The position numbers and the translations under genes are program-made. A DNA stretch of 64,000 bases from Aristolochia californica (taxonomy: Eukaryota > Streptophyta > Magnoliopsida > Piperales > Aristolochiaceae). The notes below the pieces were generated by a model. The model was not told the origin of the DNA, made no database searches, and saw nothing but the letters and a program-made list of their open reading frames with translations. Position 1 is the stretch's first letter, and each line of letters starts with the position of its first letter. Location of the stretch: contig JARWKL010000005.1 of NCBI GenBank assembly GCA_029961685.1, positions 45,086,211-45,150,210 on the forward strand. Reading direction: 5' to 3'. This document shows positions 1 to 12,600 of the stretch, in pieces.

Positions 1-2714
1 ACCAGTCCGTCCTTTACAGGTAGAGAGTAGGAGCCACATGTCAGGCCAGCAGCAGTTGCTCTCCGACTTGCCTCTCTCGTCGTCCAATAGTGAAAGCCAG
101 GATTATTTTATCTTATTTTATGTGCATGAGATGAGAAATCGAAGTATAAACCCCATCTGGACAGGGAGAGATGAGGTGGAGATGCATGCCGATAAGATAA
201 TCTGGTCAAATATTATTTTACTCTTCGAGTGAGATTTGCCTGAATTATCAAAAGGAACCTTTGACCATAACGTTACTTGTCCGATGCTCATACTTGACGG
301 TGCCTATAGGGAAGTTAAAGGGGTTCTTACGTGGTAGAAATATTCTTCTGCTTCCCTTCTTTTATACAGAAGGGCTTCTTACGTGGTGGAAAACTTGTCC
401 TGCACCCGTTGGGATTTTGGATACATTTTGATTCCTGTTTTGCCAATCGCAGATTAAAAGACTTTGTGATGATATTGTAATAAAACCGTCAACACCAAGG
501 AAAAAAATTGTAAAATCTATGACTAACCAAGATGGAATAGATTTCTTTAAGACCCTTGATTTTTGGAGTTCGATTAGATTAATCCCCTCATAATCTATGG
601 TTGAGGTATTCATGCTAGCTGTTGTGGAGACACATTTCTAGACTTACCTACTCCGGGTATGTCAATAAAATTGCACGTATCATTATTGCTAGTTTGGGTA
701 TTTCTTATTTAAAAGATTACTTGACACCAAAGTAGCTTGCCCCATCATTCCACTTCAAGATAAATTTAATAAATCAGCCTCGTTACAAAAACCAATGGGT
801 AACATTCCATGCATGGTTTAATTAGATTAATCAGTCCACTATCAATCCGTGTTTGATGTCATGCAGACACTCAATTTTTTTTAATCGATCTCGCTAATTA
901 GGATTTATAGAGTTAAATAAGTTGCTTAAATCATATGCCAGTTGGGGTAATTACATGGCAAAATTCTGGGGCTTGCTTGTGCATGGCTTACCTGATAAGT
1001 CTCCTCGGCCTTCAAGTTGACCTCATCTCTTCATCTGGGGTATAGATGGAGCAACATGTCTGTATTAGGTGTCCAACAAACTTAGAAGTTGAGACTGGGA
1101 TTTGATTATTCGTGCCCTGCTTTTTTTTTAATCTGTGCATTCACATTCTTTAGGATTTGCTAGGGATACGAGATCCTTGAATCTACTATACAGTAGTCTA
1201 ATGTACGTGGTCATGAATATTTGTTTAAATTATAAAGAGTGATCATGCATAATTTTCTAAAATATACATACGACCAACATGACAGCCAAGAAAGACAAGG
1301 AAGACCATAGAAATACCATACCTTTGACAAGAACACGCATGCATCACTGACTAACTATTATCTGCCCGGAGAACACCTACATCTATTCAATCGAGAATGT
1401 TTTCCACACAGTTCAGGCGAGTTTCACCGGATTGTTTCCCAGATGACGTCCTTCCAGCAGTCTCTACACCTTACATTACCAAGTATAATGCAACTAATGT
1501 TTTTTAAAGGCTATAGTAGGTAAATCCTGCAATGCAATGGCAGCAACACAGAGTAACACACCGATACGCGTCCAACCTCAACCATAGTTTTAATGTATTT
1601 ATGTTTATCATGATATAAGTTTCAATATTTTAAATTAATGAACAATTTAGACATTAGCAAATACCTACTGCATTCAATATGAGGCATGTGGCAACTTTAA
1701 AGGATCTCCGTGACTAAGTGGAAGAAAAGGCATAGGAAATCTGTTTACGGTGACAATGATTCAAATGATGTAAACCATGACCCTACGTGGTAACAGATCT
1801 CTCCTAGAGCGTGAGGCAACCAATTGGTCCTTCCAGTTTTTGAAGCTCGGACAGTTTAACTAACAATGTTGTTGCAAAGCAAGAAACCCCCCTAACTTAA
1901 GCTGCACCTGATAAGGCTTGGCTTGTCTATTATGTAGACATTAGGACACCAAAGGCTTTCTGGACTATCCAGTTGTCTTTTGCAAACAATAAGACCTGAT
2001 AAATGGACAGAGTACACCTACATTGAGTTTTATTTTAATTAAACCTTCCTTCTCTCACAAGAAAAATAATTGTACATGTGTTGTATAATCCGTCTGTTGA
2101 ACTAATTGATTAAAAAAGAGGTTACTGTTGCTATATTAGATGTACCTTTAGCCACGAACATTAATTGAAGGTTTAGGCTGAGAGTATCAAATTCAAATTA
2201 AAGACATTATTCTGTGAGAATTTAGGATCAAAATGAATAAAATTAGTTGCAGACTTTGATTTGTCAATTATCTTAACATGAAAACTCTAAGTGGAACTAA
2301 ACTGATCAAATCCTATCATAGCTTGAACAGTATGCACTAGAATTTAGTACAGTCCACATCAGAAGAGGCTTCCTCTTACCAAACCTGTCATGGTTCAAGC
2401 CCATTATTTGGTGTGACCTACATTAGCTACTGCAAACAATTAACTAAGCAAGAAAATTCTTGGAAATTGGAGCAATGAATTTATTGAGGATCTAGATATC
2501 TGTTAAATGTTCCAGAATCCTGGGATTATCCAAGTGTCTATAGTTCCTGCTTGTGCGATATAATAAAGTAAAAGCCGTGGTCCCTTCAGCTTCCACCAAG
2601 CCAAGTAGTCTTTTAAGAATTTTTAAATGATCTGAGTCCAAGTTCAACTATAACACAACTTATTTGAGCTAAAGACAGGCCCCTTACTCTCAAAGTGAAT
2701 AGCTAAAGTTATAG

Positions 2715-3105
2715 GATCTTTTTAAGCTCAAACAAATGTCAGACTATTCTCCCACACAACTCTCAGTCTCAGACAACTAACCTAAGACATGGAGCATATG
2801 GATAACTACAGGCTAGACTTCTTTACCAACCAAGACTCTTCCTTAAGTCTAGACCGAAACAGACAACCTAGCTCAACGCATGAAGAACTTGTACACATGG
2901 GACATAGAGAACAACACAGAGGTCATATAAAACGCAAAATGAGGTAGGAAGTTAGATTAACTCGCCTCAAAATGACTAGCCAAAGAGTTTATTTTCCATC
3001 TAATAAACCATGGATCTTTTCAGACCTGAACCAATGAGAGACTATCCTCCCTCACACAATAGCTCTCACTCTCAAACAACTACTCTGAAAAGTTGAGCAC
3101 ATGTA
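2715..3105 (+). repeat. Diverged direct repeat, two copies about 300 bp apart
   Basis: About 95 bp at 2715-2810 recurs in the same orientation at about 3011-3105. Both copies run through the same word order: GGATCTTTT, then a CAGAC/GAGACTAT stretch, then CTCTCA..CTCAGACAACTA, then GAGCA(T/C)ATG. They differ by many substitutions and small indels, so the duplication is old. The sequence resembles dispersed plant repeats, but I cannot name the family. Confidence 0.45.
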
Positions 3106-4082
3106 CAAGTATAAACTAGTAGATTTTTTTACCATCGAAGTTTGAAACGCAGAGACTATTTGCCTTCACTTAATTGAACCTCCATCATTTCTCTCTGATA
3201 AGGCTATATATTAATCAGGTGTTAGTACAAACAATCTTTGTTAAGATTATATAGTTCAGTGTTAGTTCTCAGTTTCTTGCTGTGGTATACCAATCAGATA
3301 AGACGTGAGGCAGAAAATAGGCCAGAGGCATAAAGCATATCTCTATCTAACAAACACTTCATGCATTACAAAATGAAGCAAAAAGATAGATTGATGAATC
3401 AAAAATTACATTTGCCATGTCAACGTTTTCTGCAATGAATCAATATAATGTTCAGAAAACATACAAAGACTGCTTTATCTCAAGTATTGAAAAAGATGTG
3501 AAGTGTGGAGGTGAGATCTCATTATTTGAATCATTCCATACAACATTAATCATGTTTCTTGTTAAAAACTCACAAACAAACCACACTGAATATAGAAGTT
3601 AATTTAATTAATTTATATAAACATTTGGTTAAAATATTACACAGAAAAGGTAATTAGCAGCTCTTAAAAATGGCAATCATTAGAAGGCAGCTACAAACAA
3701 TAGAAAGTACAATATATAATATACATGAAATGAATTCCATTTGAACACCACAAAGTAGCATCATTAGAACCTTATCCCCACCATAATGGGATCATCTTTA
3801 GGAATTGTCTTTCTTCATATTGCTTTATTATTTGCATTTTTAATTAATATGTTATTTAAGTCTTTCTGACACACTTTCATTCCTGTTAACTTCCACCACC
3901 TGCGTATTTGTATCAGTCTCTGAACCAACAATGAGAAACTGCTTCTAAAATTAAGATAATAGATGAGGTAGTAAATTAGCTATTGTCTGTGAAGAATTCT
4001 CTGATTATAAGAAATGCAATATTGAGATGATATAAAAGGCTACTTAGTTAAACAAAAAAAATCCAACAATCATAAACGTTGC

Positions 4083-4108
4083 AAAAAAAAAAAAAAAAAA
4101 AAAAAAAA
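4083..4108. repeat. Poly(A) tract, 26 bp
   Basis: An uninterrupted run of 26 A. No retroelement sequence was recognised upstream of it. Confidence 0.9.
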
Positions 4109-4730
4109 TGTGTGAAGAAATGTCTATAGGAAATTCAATTTCAAGCTTTCCAAATTTTCTCTTGGTTTCGATGCCCTACATCAGTAGACGAGTCTTCAGT
4201 GGGGCCTCGGAAACATTTCATAGTACTTTATACAGACAGGATAGTTAAACTTTTAAGAGTAAAAATATAACATAAGTATCATAAAAAATAAGCACGTAAA
4301 CTCCCCAATAATTGAGGCAACAGTACCTTGCTACAAGCCTCATGCACACAAATTATTCCTACTGTATGATCCCAAGCCTGTATAACCGATAAAATCATCA
4401 CAACAGATAGTTTGTCAAAGAAACAGTGTAGATCTATCAAGGTTCACTGATTATGGGCATTCCATGCGCGTATGAAGTCAATAACCATCAGGACAGTAAT
4501 CAGTTTATCAAACCCTTCTGGTTTTAAGAAATTATACAGATTTCCTTGTACCTTGTAAACATCACATGCTCGAATTATGTTATGAGCACAAACCTTGATA
4601 ACAGTTGTTGACCTAGCTCAAACAAGGAAGACAAAAGCTACCATTAAATATTTGCACAAGCTGCAAAATAGGAAAAGATAACCTTTATAAAAAACATCAT
4701 TATAATGACAGGAACAGAACCTTAGCAGAA

Positions 4731-4765
4731 TATATATGTGTGTGTGTGTGTGTATATATATATAT
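4731..4765. repeat. Compound (TA)n-(TG)n-(TA)n microsatellite
   Basis: A short TA run, about nine TG units and a second TA run follow one another without interruption. Confidence 0.9.
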
Positions 4766-6849
4766 TTAAAATCATATATGTGAAATCAGGTCATAATAAG
4801 GAAAAGTGAACCAAGAAATAAAAAATTTTAAAAAAAACTAGAAGAGTTATTTAGGCAGTCAGCCCCTGATTAGATTTCTTTCACGTTCTATTCAGGAAGA
4901 TAGTCGGGAACTACCCCCCTGTGGAAGAAGTTTAGACTATTTAAAATTTTACAGTAAAAGCCACTTTTTAATGTTCTACAGATTTGCTTCGGAGATAATT
5001 GATGCAGTAATTTCTCAAAATCTTTTTTACCCATAAACAAACTTCCCCATATTCCTCACAACTAGAGTTTCCAACTAAGGGATTCAAAAAGATCCAGAAG
5101 TACTTGCTACAAGCTATACCCCTGCAGTGCTAGATACAGAATAAGACAGAAATCAATTTTGTTTCTACTTAAGGGGGTTTGAGCAATTAAGAAGACTTCA
5201 TTGAAGTCTACCAGCTGCTCATACCCACAATTAACAGGTTATGTGATTGTATGACATATGTCAGTATGATACTCTGTGAGTGGTTCAGGTAGGACATACA
5301 GATACAATAAATCAGCAATAAGGAGCTACAGTCGAATGAGAAGAAGTGCATTAAAAATAAAACAGTAGATATAAGAATACAACGTCCCACAGCATGCTGA
5401 CAAAAGAGGAACTTTTTGTTTATCTCCAACATTATCTGCATCTGTTGTTGCAAATGAACTAGATAGAGGCAACGATTCCCATGTTTGACTCTCAGGTATA
5501 TGCCTCATGAACCATAGAGCAACTGTCCACAGAGCACCTGGACCACTTATTTAAACCATAGGCCATGTTATCCTGCACAGTTGGGAGCCTCTTTTCCATG
5601 CTCCACAGGCAGTGTGAGCAATCATAATAATTCCAGATCCACTTCCACAGGTTTCACCTGCATGTCCAACACCAGCTAGAATACTTTCCTTCACACCTAC
5701 AGCAATCTTTCCTTCCACTACAAAAGCCAAACCAACCAGAAAATCAGGCAAACTTCCTTAGCAGAATAAAGAAAGCAACATTTGAATATTGATACACTGA
5801 AAAATCAGAACATAAGGAGCATACTCATGTTTACAACAAGCCTGAAATGGAACTTGTAATAAAAACTAGGAAGAAATTGACTCAAACGTTTACAAAAATA
5901 TCTTAATCATAAAATAGAATTAAACTTTCAGTATGGTTGTTCTGGACTACTACATAAGCACTGACACAAAAAAACACAGGTAAAGTTGGTGGGAAAGAAC
6001 AATGAAGAGGTAGAGGGCATCGCTGCCTTTTACAAAAACCCCGTGTACCATCAATTGGATCAAGCACCTGAGTCAAGTGTATGAACTCATTCACTAAATA
6101 GACATCAAGGTAAGAAATCCAACTTTCCGAGATGGTGCTTATGGACAATTTAAAAGTACAGAATCCAGCTATCTATGCCCTAATAATCAAAATAAAAAAG
6201 ATCATGCATTTTAAGCCTCAGCAAGTCAAATCGGTACCTTCCAAGTGTCATGATTCAATAATCAACACCTTTGGCATGCACTCTTTCTTAAAAGAATGAA
6301 ATGATTCAAGTACTTTCTGAAATTCTAGTTAGCTATGTTGATGTAGCACAGTAAACCTTTATCTTAATTATGTTCAAGGTTCCTTCTAAATAAAAATCCC
6401 ATTGTCCTTAAATGAAAGGTAAAATGAGCAGGATTAATGTCCTAAATACAAAATGAATGGCCCAAAAGTCAAATTGCTGAAGAAGCTTTGAGCCTGAACA
6501 AAAAGAACATGATTTAAGACCAAATAATGCATAACAACACAGAAATTTGATGTCTGTTGATATGCTGAATTCTAAGAGCATTGCATGTCAAACTAACAGT
6601 TTTTTTTACAAGGTTGCTCAGTAGTTCTGTGTGAACTTCAATAAAATGATGAATCAGTTAAGTGTCATAAGCTCATAAAGCAAACTCACCCAGTAAGTGG
6701 CTGGTTTGGTGCCAAAACCCACAGTAATTTTGCCTCCTCTATCAATTGCTTCCAGAACATTATCATGACTTAATGATTCATCTATGGCACTTGCTTTATC
6801 ACTTACAGCATCGAATGCAGAGTCCACCGGGAAGTTACTCAAGGAGCCT

Positions 6850-6909
6850 TTTTCTTTCTCAGAATTTTCTAAGCTAGACTTTTCTTTCTCAGAATTTTCT
6901 AAGCTAGAC
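6850..6909 (-). repeat. 30-bp tandem duplication within a decayed exon
   Basis: Two adjacent, essentially identical 30-bp units in the HAL2-like copy encode the ten residues SSLENSEKEK twice. The unit lies in the variable linker after VAEEDS, where the enzyme family tolerates length changes. Confidence 0.85.
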
Positions 6910-8160
6910 CTTAGGAAAGATGAGTCCTCTTCAGCCACTAATGGGATGGAAGGAAATGCTCTTCCAAGCTCTACAATCTCAATGCATGAGCATATTCGTG
7001 AGTGTAATCATGAGCAAATCGACCAAGTATAAAGCAACAAGTAAGTTTAACAATTTTTTTTATTAAAAAAAACAAAGAAGACATTCAACAGAAGTAATTG
7101 TGTAATGTTTTAATTGATAAGTGCTGGGAGCATACACGTAAAATCATGTAAAGTAGAAAGTCAACACAAGCAGATAAATTTAAAAAACAGATTCTCTTAA
7201 ATAAAGTACGGAAACTACTATTTGATATGCTTGTTTTATCAGTGTTAGTTCAATGCACATCTGTACTATAAGAGGATTCCAACTTCAAAGACAAAAACAA
7301 AAAAAAAGAAAACAGAAAATACTGGATCTATCCTGAACTTCTTTATCACATTGTAGACTCTACTTCTTTTATAATTAGTAGGGCATTCAGAGCTTTAAAG
7401 TTGAAAAAAAGACAGAAAAAACTACAGGTTCCACTATCCAGATAAAAGTAATTGAAGAATGAGATATAATGTGCTCGATATGTTAAATATTTATTTCACC
7501 TATGCTGATCAATCCTGAACACCAAAATCAGCGATTGTAACTGGTGTCTGATCGTTCTTTTCGAGAATTCGCCCTTCACAGGAAAATAGAGATTTCTTAA
7601 CCTTATCAACCACCAAAAGAAATAACTCATATACATTTTCAGAAAGAGTGAAGCAAAGAAAAACTAATTAGCTTCAAGAAGTCCTCAAGTGTACATCAAC
7701 ACAGAGACGGCAAGCTTTCTCTACAACATCCGCTGCTACTTCCAGCTCTTTGTAGTACTTCGCCTTCTCGGGTGAAAATGGAAGGCTTGACCTGTGAGGT
7801 AAAAGAAGGAAAACGGTTTTTAACCAGATTCGATAAGCAAACGAATAACGATATTGAGCGACAGAGTAAACGAAGAAGCACGCTGCCTTACGGAGAAGAG
7901 ACAAGAGAACGGATTTGAACTTCTGTATCGATGGGCGTGAACTCGCGGAGAGAAATGTACGAGATTCATGACCAACAGTAAGGCTTTGGAGTTCCTGTCA
8001 TGGCGGGGATTTAGGAAAATAAGACGAATGGACAGAAATTGGCGCGTCTTGAGGCTTGAGGGGGTTTTTCTGTGTTTGGGTCGGAGCAGTTATCTCGATT
8101 CGGCACTGCGGCAGATCTCGCTGAACCGACGGCAATTGAAATTACCGGAGCGGTGATCAT

Positions 8161-9631
8161 GGCGCAGCCATTCCATTGCCCTCTTTCATTTTTTTAAAAA
8201 CACGTGTCCTGACGTATTTGCTCTATGGCGCAGATGTTATTCCTTTGCGCTGTCCTCTGTAGATATTTGTAACGAACTTAACGAACCATTTTTCATTTGG
8301 CAGTCCAAGAGTGGGGGACCCCGGAGTCTCGGACTCCCATGGGTTCGACCCCAGAGCAATATTGCCAGAATCAGGCCAGACTAGCCGGTTCATTACATAC
8401 ATCTTATAGCCTATAGGTATCATCTCTTTTGAGTTTCTTCCGAGAGTTTCTTTGTCGATTCCGAGTCTCGCCTTCGAGAAGGTCTTCTCCAAGCCTACTT
8501 AGCGTGTGGGAACTGCCTCAAGACATCCTTCGTTGGAATTGTTCTCCTTTGGTAAGCTTCCTTTCTACAGAATTTGTAAGTTTTTCAAAAAAGATCTCAA
8601 TCTTCGGTTACGTCACAATGTTCGGATCTCGACTTCGAAGCCATGATCTTAAGCATCTTTTCGTTAGTATTCGTCGTTCGAAAAGGTAGAACATGATGCA
8701 AACGAGGTTCTCGATGAACTACATTGTAGGCATCGAAAATCCGTAGTTCCCATAACATTGAATTTTTAGTCTTGTATGATGCAGATCCTGATCACCACCT
8801 AATATTTTGAAATAGTCATAAGCAACATCTGTTTGGATCTCTGAACGCAAGATTTGTTTGCACGAGAAGGTGTTGCCAGTCGATCATGCAATTATCAAAC
8901 CTCAAACCGATTCTAAATGAGGAAATATCATGTGTTTATTGACTATTGAATGCAAACAAGATCCTCTATATGTCGATTAAACATTCACTGGTACTAAAAC
9001 AGTGAACCTTGTCGGGATATTTAGTTTAGTTACCTTAGAGATCTTCTCATCCAATAGTGCCATACTTTCATGTAAAGGGCTTAGAGCCCTTATTATTATT
9101 GCTAATGATTGAAGGGTATATGTTTTTTTGTATTGAGTAGTAAAAAAACTAACCATTCGGTTGAACCAGTTGCTCAAGACAGACTATATAAGGTGACACA
9201 TTGAAGAGGATGAACTGATTTGATGAATTTAGCCACCTGATGATGGAACCCTGCCTTTTTTCACTTGTCTTGGTGATAAAAAATCAGATGTTCTTATGTT
9301 TTAAGGAATGTATTTTAGATTATGGATCCATCTTTTATGTGCTTCAACAACCTGTCAAAATAGTGGTTACATGGCTACTGACACAGCTGGGGAACTGGTA
9401 GAAGGGAGATACTAAATTGATGCATCATACAGGACTAAAATTTTTTTGTGAGGAATTCCTGTGGAAAGCTTTCCTAATGTGCTTATGTTGTGTGTCGAAC
9501 TTTTGCTTGTTTGCACTTCAATAGATGAAATGATATGACTTGGAGTAAAAGGAATTTCTCTTTCCCAAACCTTTCAAATTCATATATTTATTTGGAATAT
9601 GGTGGTTTGAAACTGCAGTTCTGGGGAAGAA
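8161..9631 (+). promoter_or_regulatory. DGK upstream region with a probable 5'-UTR intron
   Basis: No coding sequence is recognised. A TTGGTAAGC donor at about 8549-8557 and a CTGCAG acceptor at about 9613-9618, just before the DGK start codon at 9632, fit a roughly 1.07-kb intron in the 5' leader. The leader exon would be the pyrimidine- and TCG-rich stretch at about 8430-8550. This is inference from splice signals only. Confidence 0.4.
8200..8208. promoter_or_regulatory. G-box/ABRE-like ACACGTGTC
   Basis: This palindromic CACGTG core lies between the decayed HAL2-like copy (-) and the DGK gene (+), where a shared divergent promoter would sit. bZIP and bHLH factors bind such cores. Use by either gene is inference. 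Confidence 0.4.
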
Positions 9632-12600
9632 ATGGGTAATAAGGAGGCTACCTTTTTGAAGCAGTTCTATATCCCAGACTACGTATTTGATCTAAAATCA
9701 GTTGTGGTATCTCCTATGCATATCCCCGAGTGTCCTGTGATAGTGTTCATCAACTCGAAAAGTGGAGGTCAGCTTGGTGGTGATTTGCTGGCTACATATC
9801 GTGGTCTTCTAAATAATTCCCAGGTGCGCTAAGGCTAAGGTGCATTATAAGATTGTCTTGCTGAATAACTTATGAGACCCAAGAGTGATACTACTATCAT
9901 TCTAGCTGGAAAGGTCAGGATCAACATCATATAGTTTCTCACTTGAGATTAATTTGGGTGGATGTAACTTTCAGGTTTTCGACCTGGGAGATGAAGCTCC
10001 TGATAAGGTGCTGCACAAGATTTATCACAACTTGGAAGTACTCAAGTCTTACAATGACAATTTTGTGAGTGAAATTCAGAGGAGGCTGAAATTAATTGTG
10101 AGTCACACATCTATTTTTCTGCCTGGATATCGCTTATGGGGAGTATTCTTCAAGATGAATATAGGAGCCTGTTTTGCTATTTACGGTCTCCTATCTTTAT
10201 ATCCTCTCTGAATTCAATGCATCAGGTTGCAGGTGGAGATGGTACTGCAAGTTGGCTCCTTGGTGTGGTTTCAGATCTGAAACTGGCTCAGGCACCTCAC
10301 ATTGCAATGGTACCATTGGGAACTGGAAACAACCTTCCGTTTTCATTTGGTTGGGTATGTATGACCAGAAGAACAAAAAACCATTACTTTTTATTGCATG
10401 TAAGCTATTATTTTGGAATTTCTTGTTCTTTACAGGGTAACTGAAGAAGTTGTTGGCCACTTAGTCTTGTGCTACAATGCATCTCTCTAATGTTTACTTA
10501 CTGTCTCTAATGTACTGTACTAATACAATAAATGATAATGTTGAAGAATCAACTCAAGAATTCTTACAATCAATCACCTCAAATTACTCATGTCTATGAA
10601 AGAAGAAGGGAAAAGGAGGCCCACTTTAAAGAGGAGACTCATTTTATTTTTTCAATAACAATGAGAATAAGGATTCCATTAAGAGATCTCCCTAGGGAGA
10701 GAAACATACAAAAACAAGGCAAACAAGAGGAAACAGAAACAGAAAACAATGTTAGCATCCCAGAAAGAAGAGCTAAGCTCAAGTCAAAGAGGAAGAGTGG
10801 TTCCTACAGCAAGTTTCTGCTCAGAAACCCCTTCTGTAGCCAAGGTGTCAGCAATGCTGTTGGCACTTCTGGCAGTATGCTGCCAAGTAAAATCCAGGTT
10901 TTTACATTAATCCTACTTCATCTATACACATAAAGAAACGTCTTGGGGGTGATTTCTTCCCATAGGACTGACTAATGACCACAACAGACTCCCCTTCCAT
11001 GATAAGGAGACTCGATTTATAGAGAGCTAGCCTTCCTATTTAAGCTCAAATATCTAAAATAAAAAAGCCTTAAATTTTGAAATCTATAAGCTGCTCAAAA
11101 AATAGAAAGTTGAAATAGAAAGCTCAACAAAGTTGATATAGAAAGTCTAAAAAATGACAGTTGCTGTAGTTGGATGTTGAATTAAAGAGTAATTTGTTGA
11201 TTTTGTTGAAAGAATCACAGTTGCTGTAGTTGGATGTTGAATTAAAGAGTAATTTGTTGATTTTGTTGATCACTTAAATATCAACTTAATCTTTAGTTAA
11301 AAGCTCCAATTAGATAGCCAATTTCAATTAGTAGTTTATTGTTTTAGTTTGAAGTCCTAATTAGTAACTCTTCAAGTTAAAACTTATTTCCTGTTCAGCA
11401 ATTTAAATCTAGATTTATCGGAAATTAGTTTTAAGTCTACTTTCTAGAATTGGCGGAGAAAGTTCTTGTTTTGTGGAGTTTCTATTGCCAATAGAAGGTC
11501 TTCATATGTAATAAGGAAGTCATCTTCTGTTCATTGAATGAAATTCTGGTTTTTGCAAACTTATCTTTTTGTTTTTTTCTCGTTCACAATTTTCTTAATA
11601 GCTTTATAAACCCTACTCTTTGTCCTTAAATTTACCTATCAAACTTGAGTTCATATTACAAGTTTTTATGTTGCTGTACGGAAATCTAGGTTGGCTAATG
11701 TGTTGCATTGCGCACCAAACTTTTTGTGGGTAAATGTGTGTTTTTACAGAAACTTTCAATTTCTTATTCCATGAATCCAAACCAATCTGTTGCATTGCAT
11801 ACCTTTACTATTTTGGCTAAATGCATACTTTTAAGTCTCTTTTGAAATTTTTAACATCAGGGACTTCCATAACAAGCTTTTTGTTTTGGTTTTACAGGGA
11901 AAGAAAAATCCTGGTACAGATGCTGAGTCAGTGAAGTCATTTCTTGCTCAAGTCATAGCTGCCAGAGAAATGAAAATTGATAGGTACCATTTTTTCATTA
12001 GTAGGTTGGTCAATGACATATTTCTTGGAGATTATTGAAGCATCCTTTTAGCTTTCTTTAGGATTAACTAAGCTGGCTTTTAAGGAGTTTCTTAGTACTG
12101 CTCACAGCAGTTCATTTCACTTTTTGGGTAAAAACTTTGTTTCTCTTATAACTAGGCTTATTACATAGGTCGGATTTTGAGGATTAACTTTTATGGGCCA
12201 ATTTTGAGACTCATATTAGACTTTGGCCTTAAACAAAGATTCAATAAGTTTTTTTTATCAAATATAATTGAAGTTCAAGAAGAGGTCCTAAAGTTTTGAT
12301 AAGATAACCCATTGTAGAATTGACATGAGGCAATTTGAAGCATCCTTGTAGCTTTCTTGTGGATTAACTAAGCCAGCTTCTAAGGAGTTCTTAGTACTGA
12401 CTCCCGTTCATTGCTCATTTTGGCTAGAAACTTACAATTCTCTTATGACTAGGCTTATTATATAAGTCTGCTGATTTTGAGGATTAACTTTTATGGGGCA
12501 ATTTTGAGACTCATTAGACTTTGGCCTTAAGCGAAGAATAAATAAATTTTGTTTTATCAATACAATTAAAGCTCAGGATGTGGTCCTAAAGTTTTGTTAA

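Larger units (their letters stand above)
1..4325. other. Non-genic stretch, no gene recognised
   Basis: I read both strands and found no open frame with family similarity and no tRNA-like fold. The few open frames are 60-80 codons and show no recognisable motif. The stretch is AT-rich and holds simple repeats and one diverged internal duplication, listed separately. It may contain the 3' end of the decayed PAP phosphatase copy to its right, but I could not find the last exon of that gene here. Confidence 0.6.
4326..7969 (-). pseudogene. Decayed PAP-specific phosphatase (HAL2-like/AHL) gene
   Basis: Exon-like blocks appear in the right order for the plant HAL2-like 3'(2'),5'-bisphosphate nucleotidase (Arabidopsis At5g54390). 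This enzyme of the inositol-monophosphatase fold removes the 3' phosphate of PAP. About 7796-7690 encodes HRSSLPFSPEKAKYYKELE. About 7592-7515 encodes KNDQTPVTIADFGVQ. About 6979-6690 encodes FPSIPLVAEEDS through ATYW. From 6067 comes the metal-binding motif VLDPIDGTRGF. From about 5737 comes GLAFVVEGKIAVGV, at about 5500-5370 PESQTWESLPLSSSF and LSACCGTLY, and at about 4374-4326 WDHTVGIICVHEA. Lesions: an extra base just after DGTRGF (about 6035-6045) shifts the frame away from KGSDALY. A second frame change lies before PESQTW. The donor after the second block is not GT. The Cys-Pro-Asn-Trp region is missing, no in-frame ATG leads into the first block, and no C-terminal exon was found. Assembly error could explain one lesion, not all. 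Confidence 0.8.

Noticed and set aside
10532..10933. 133-codon open frame in DGK intron 3
   Set aside because: Lys/Arg/Glu-rich by base composition, inside an intron, and no family motif.
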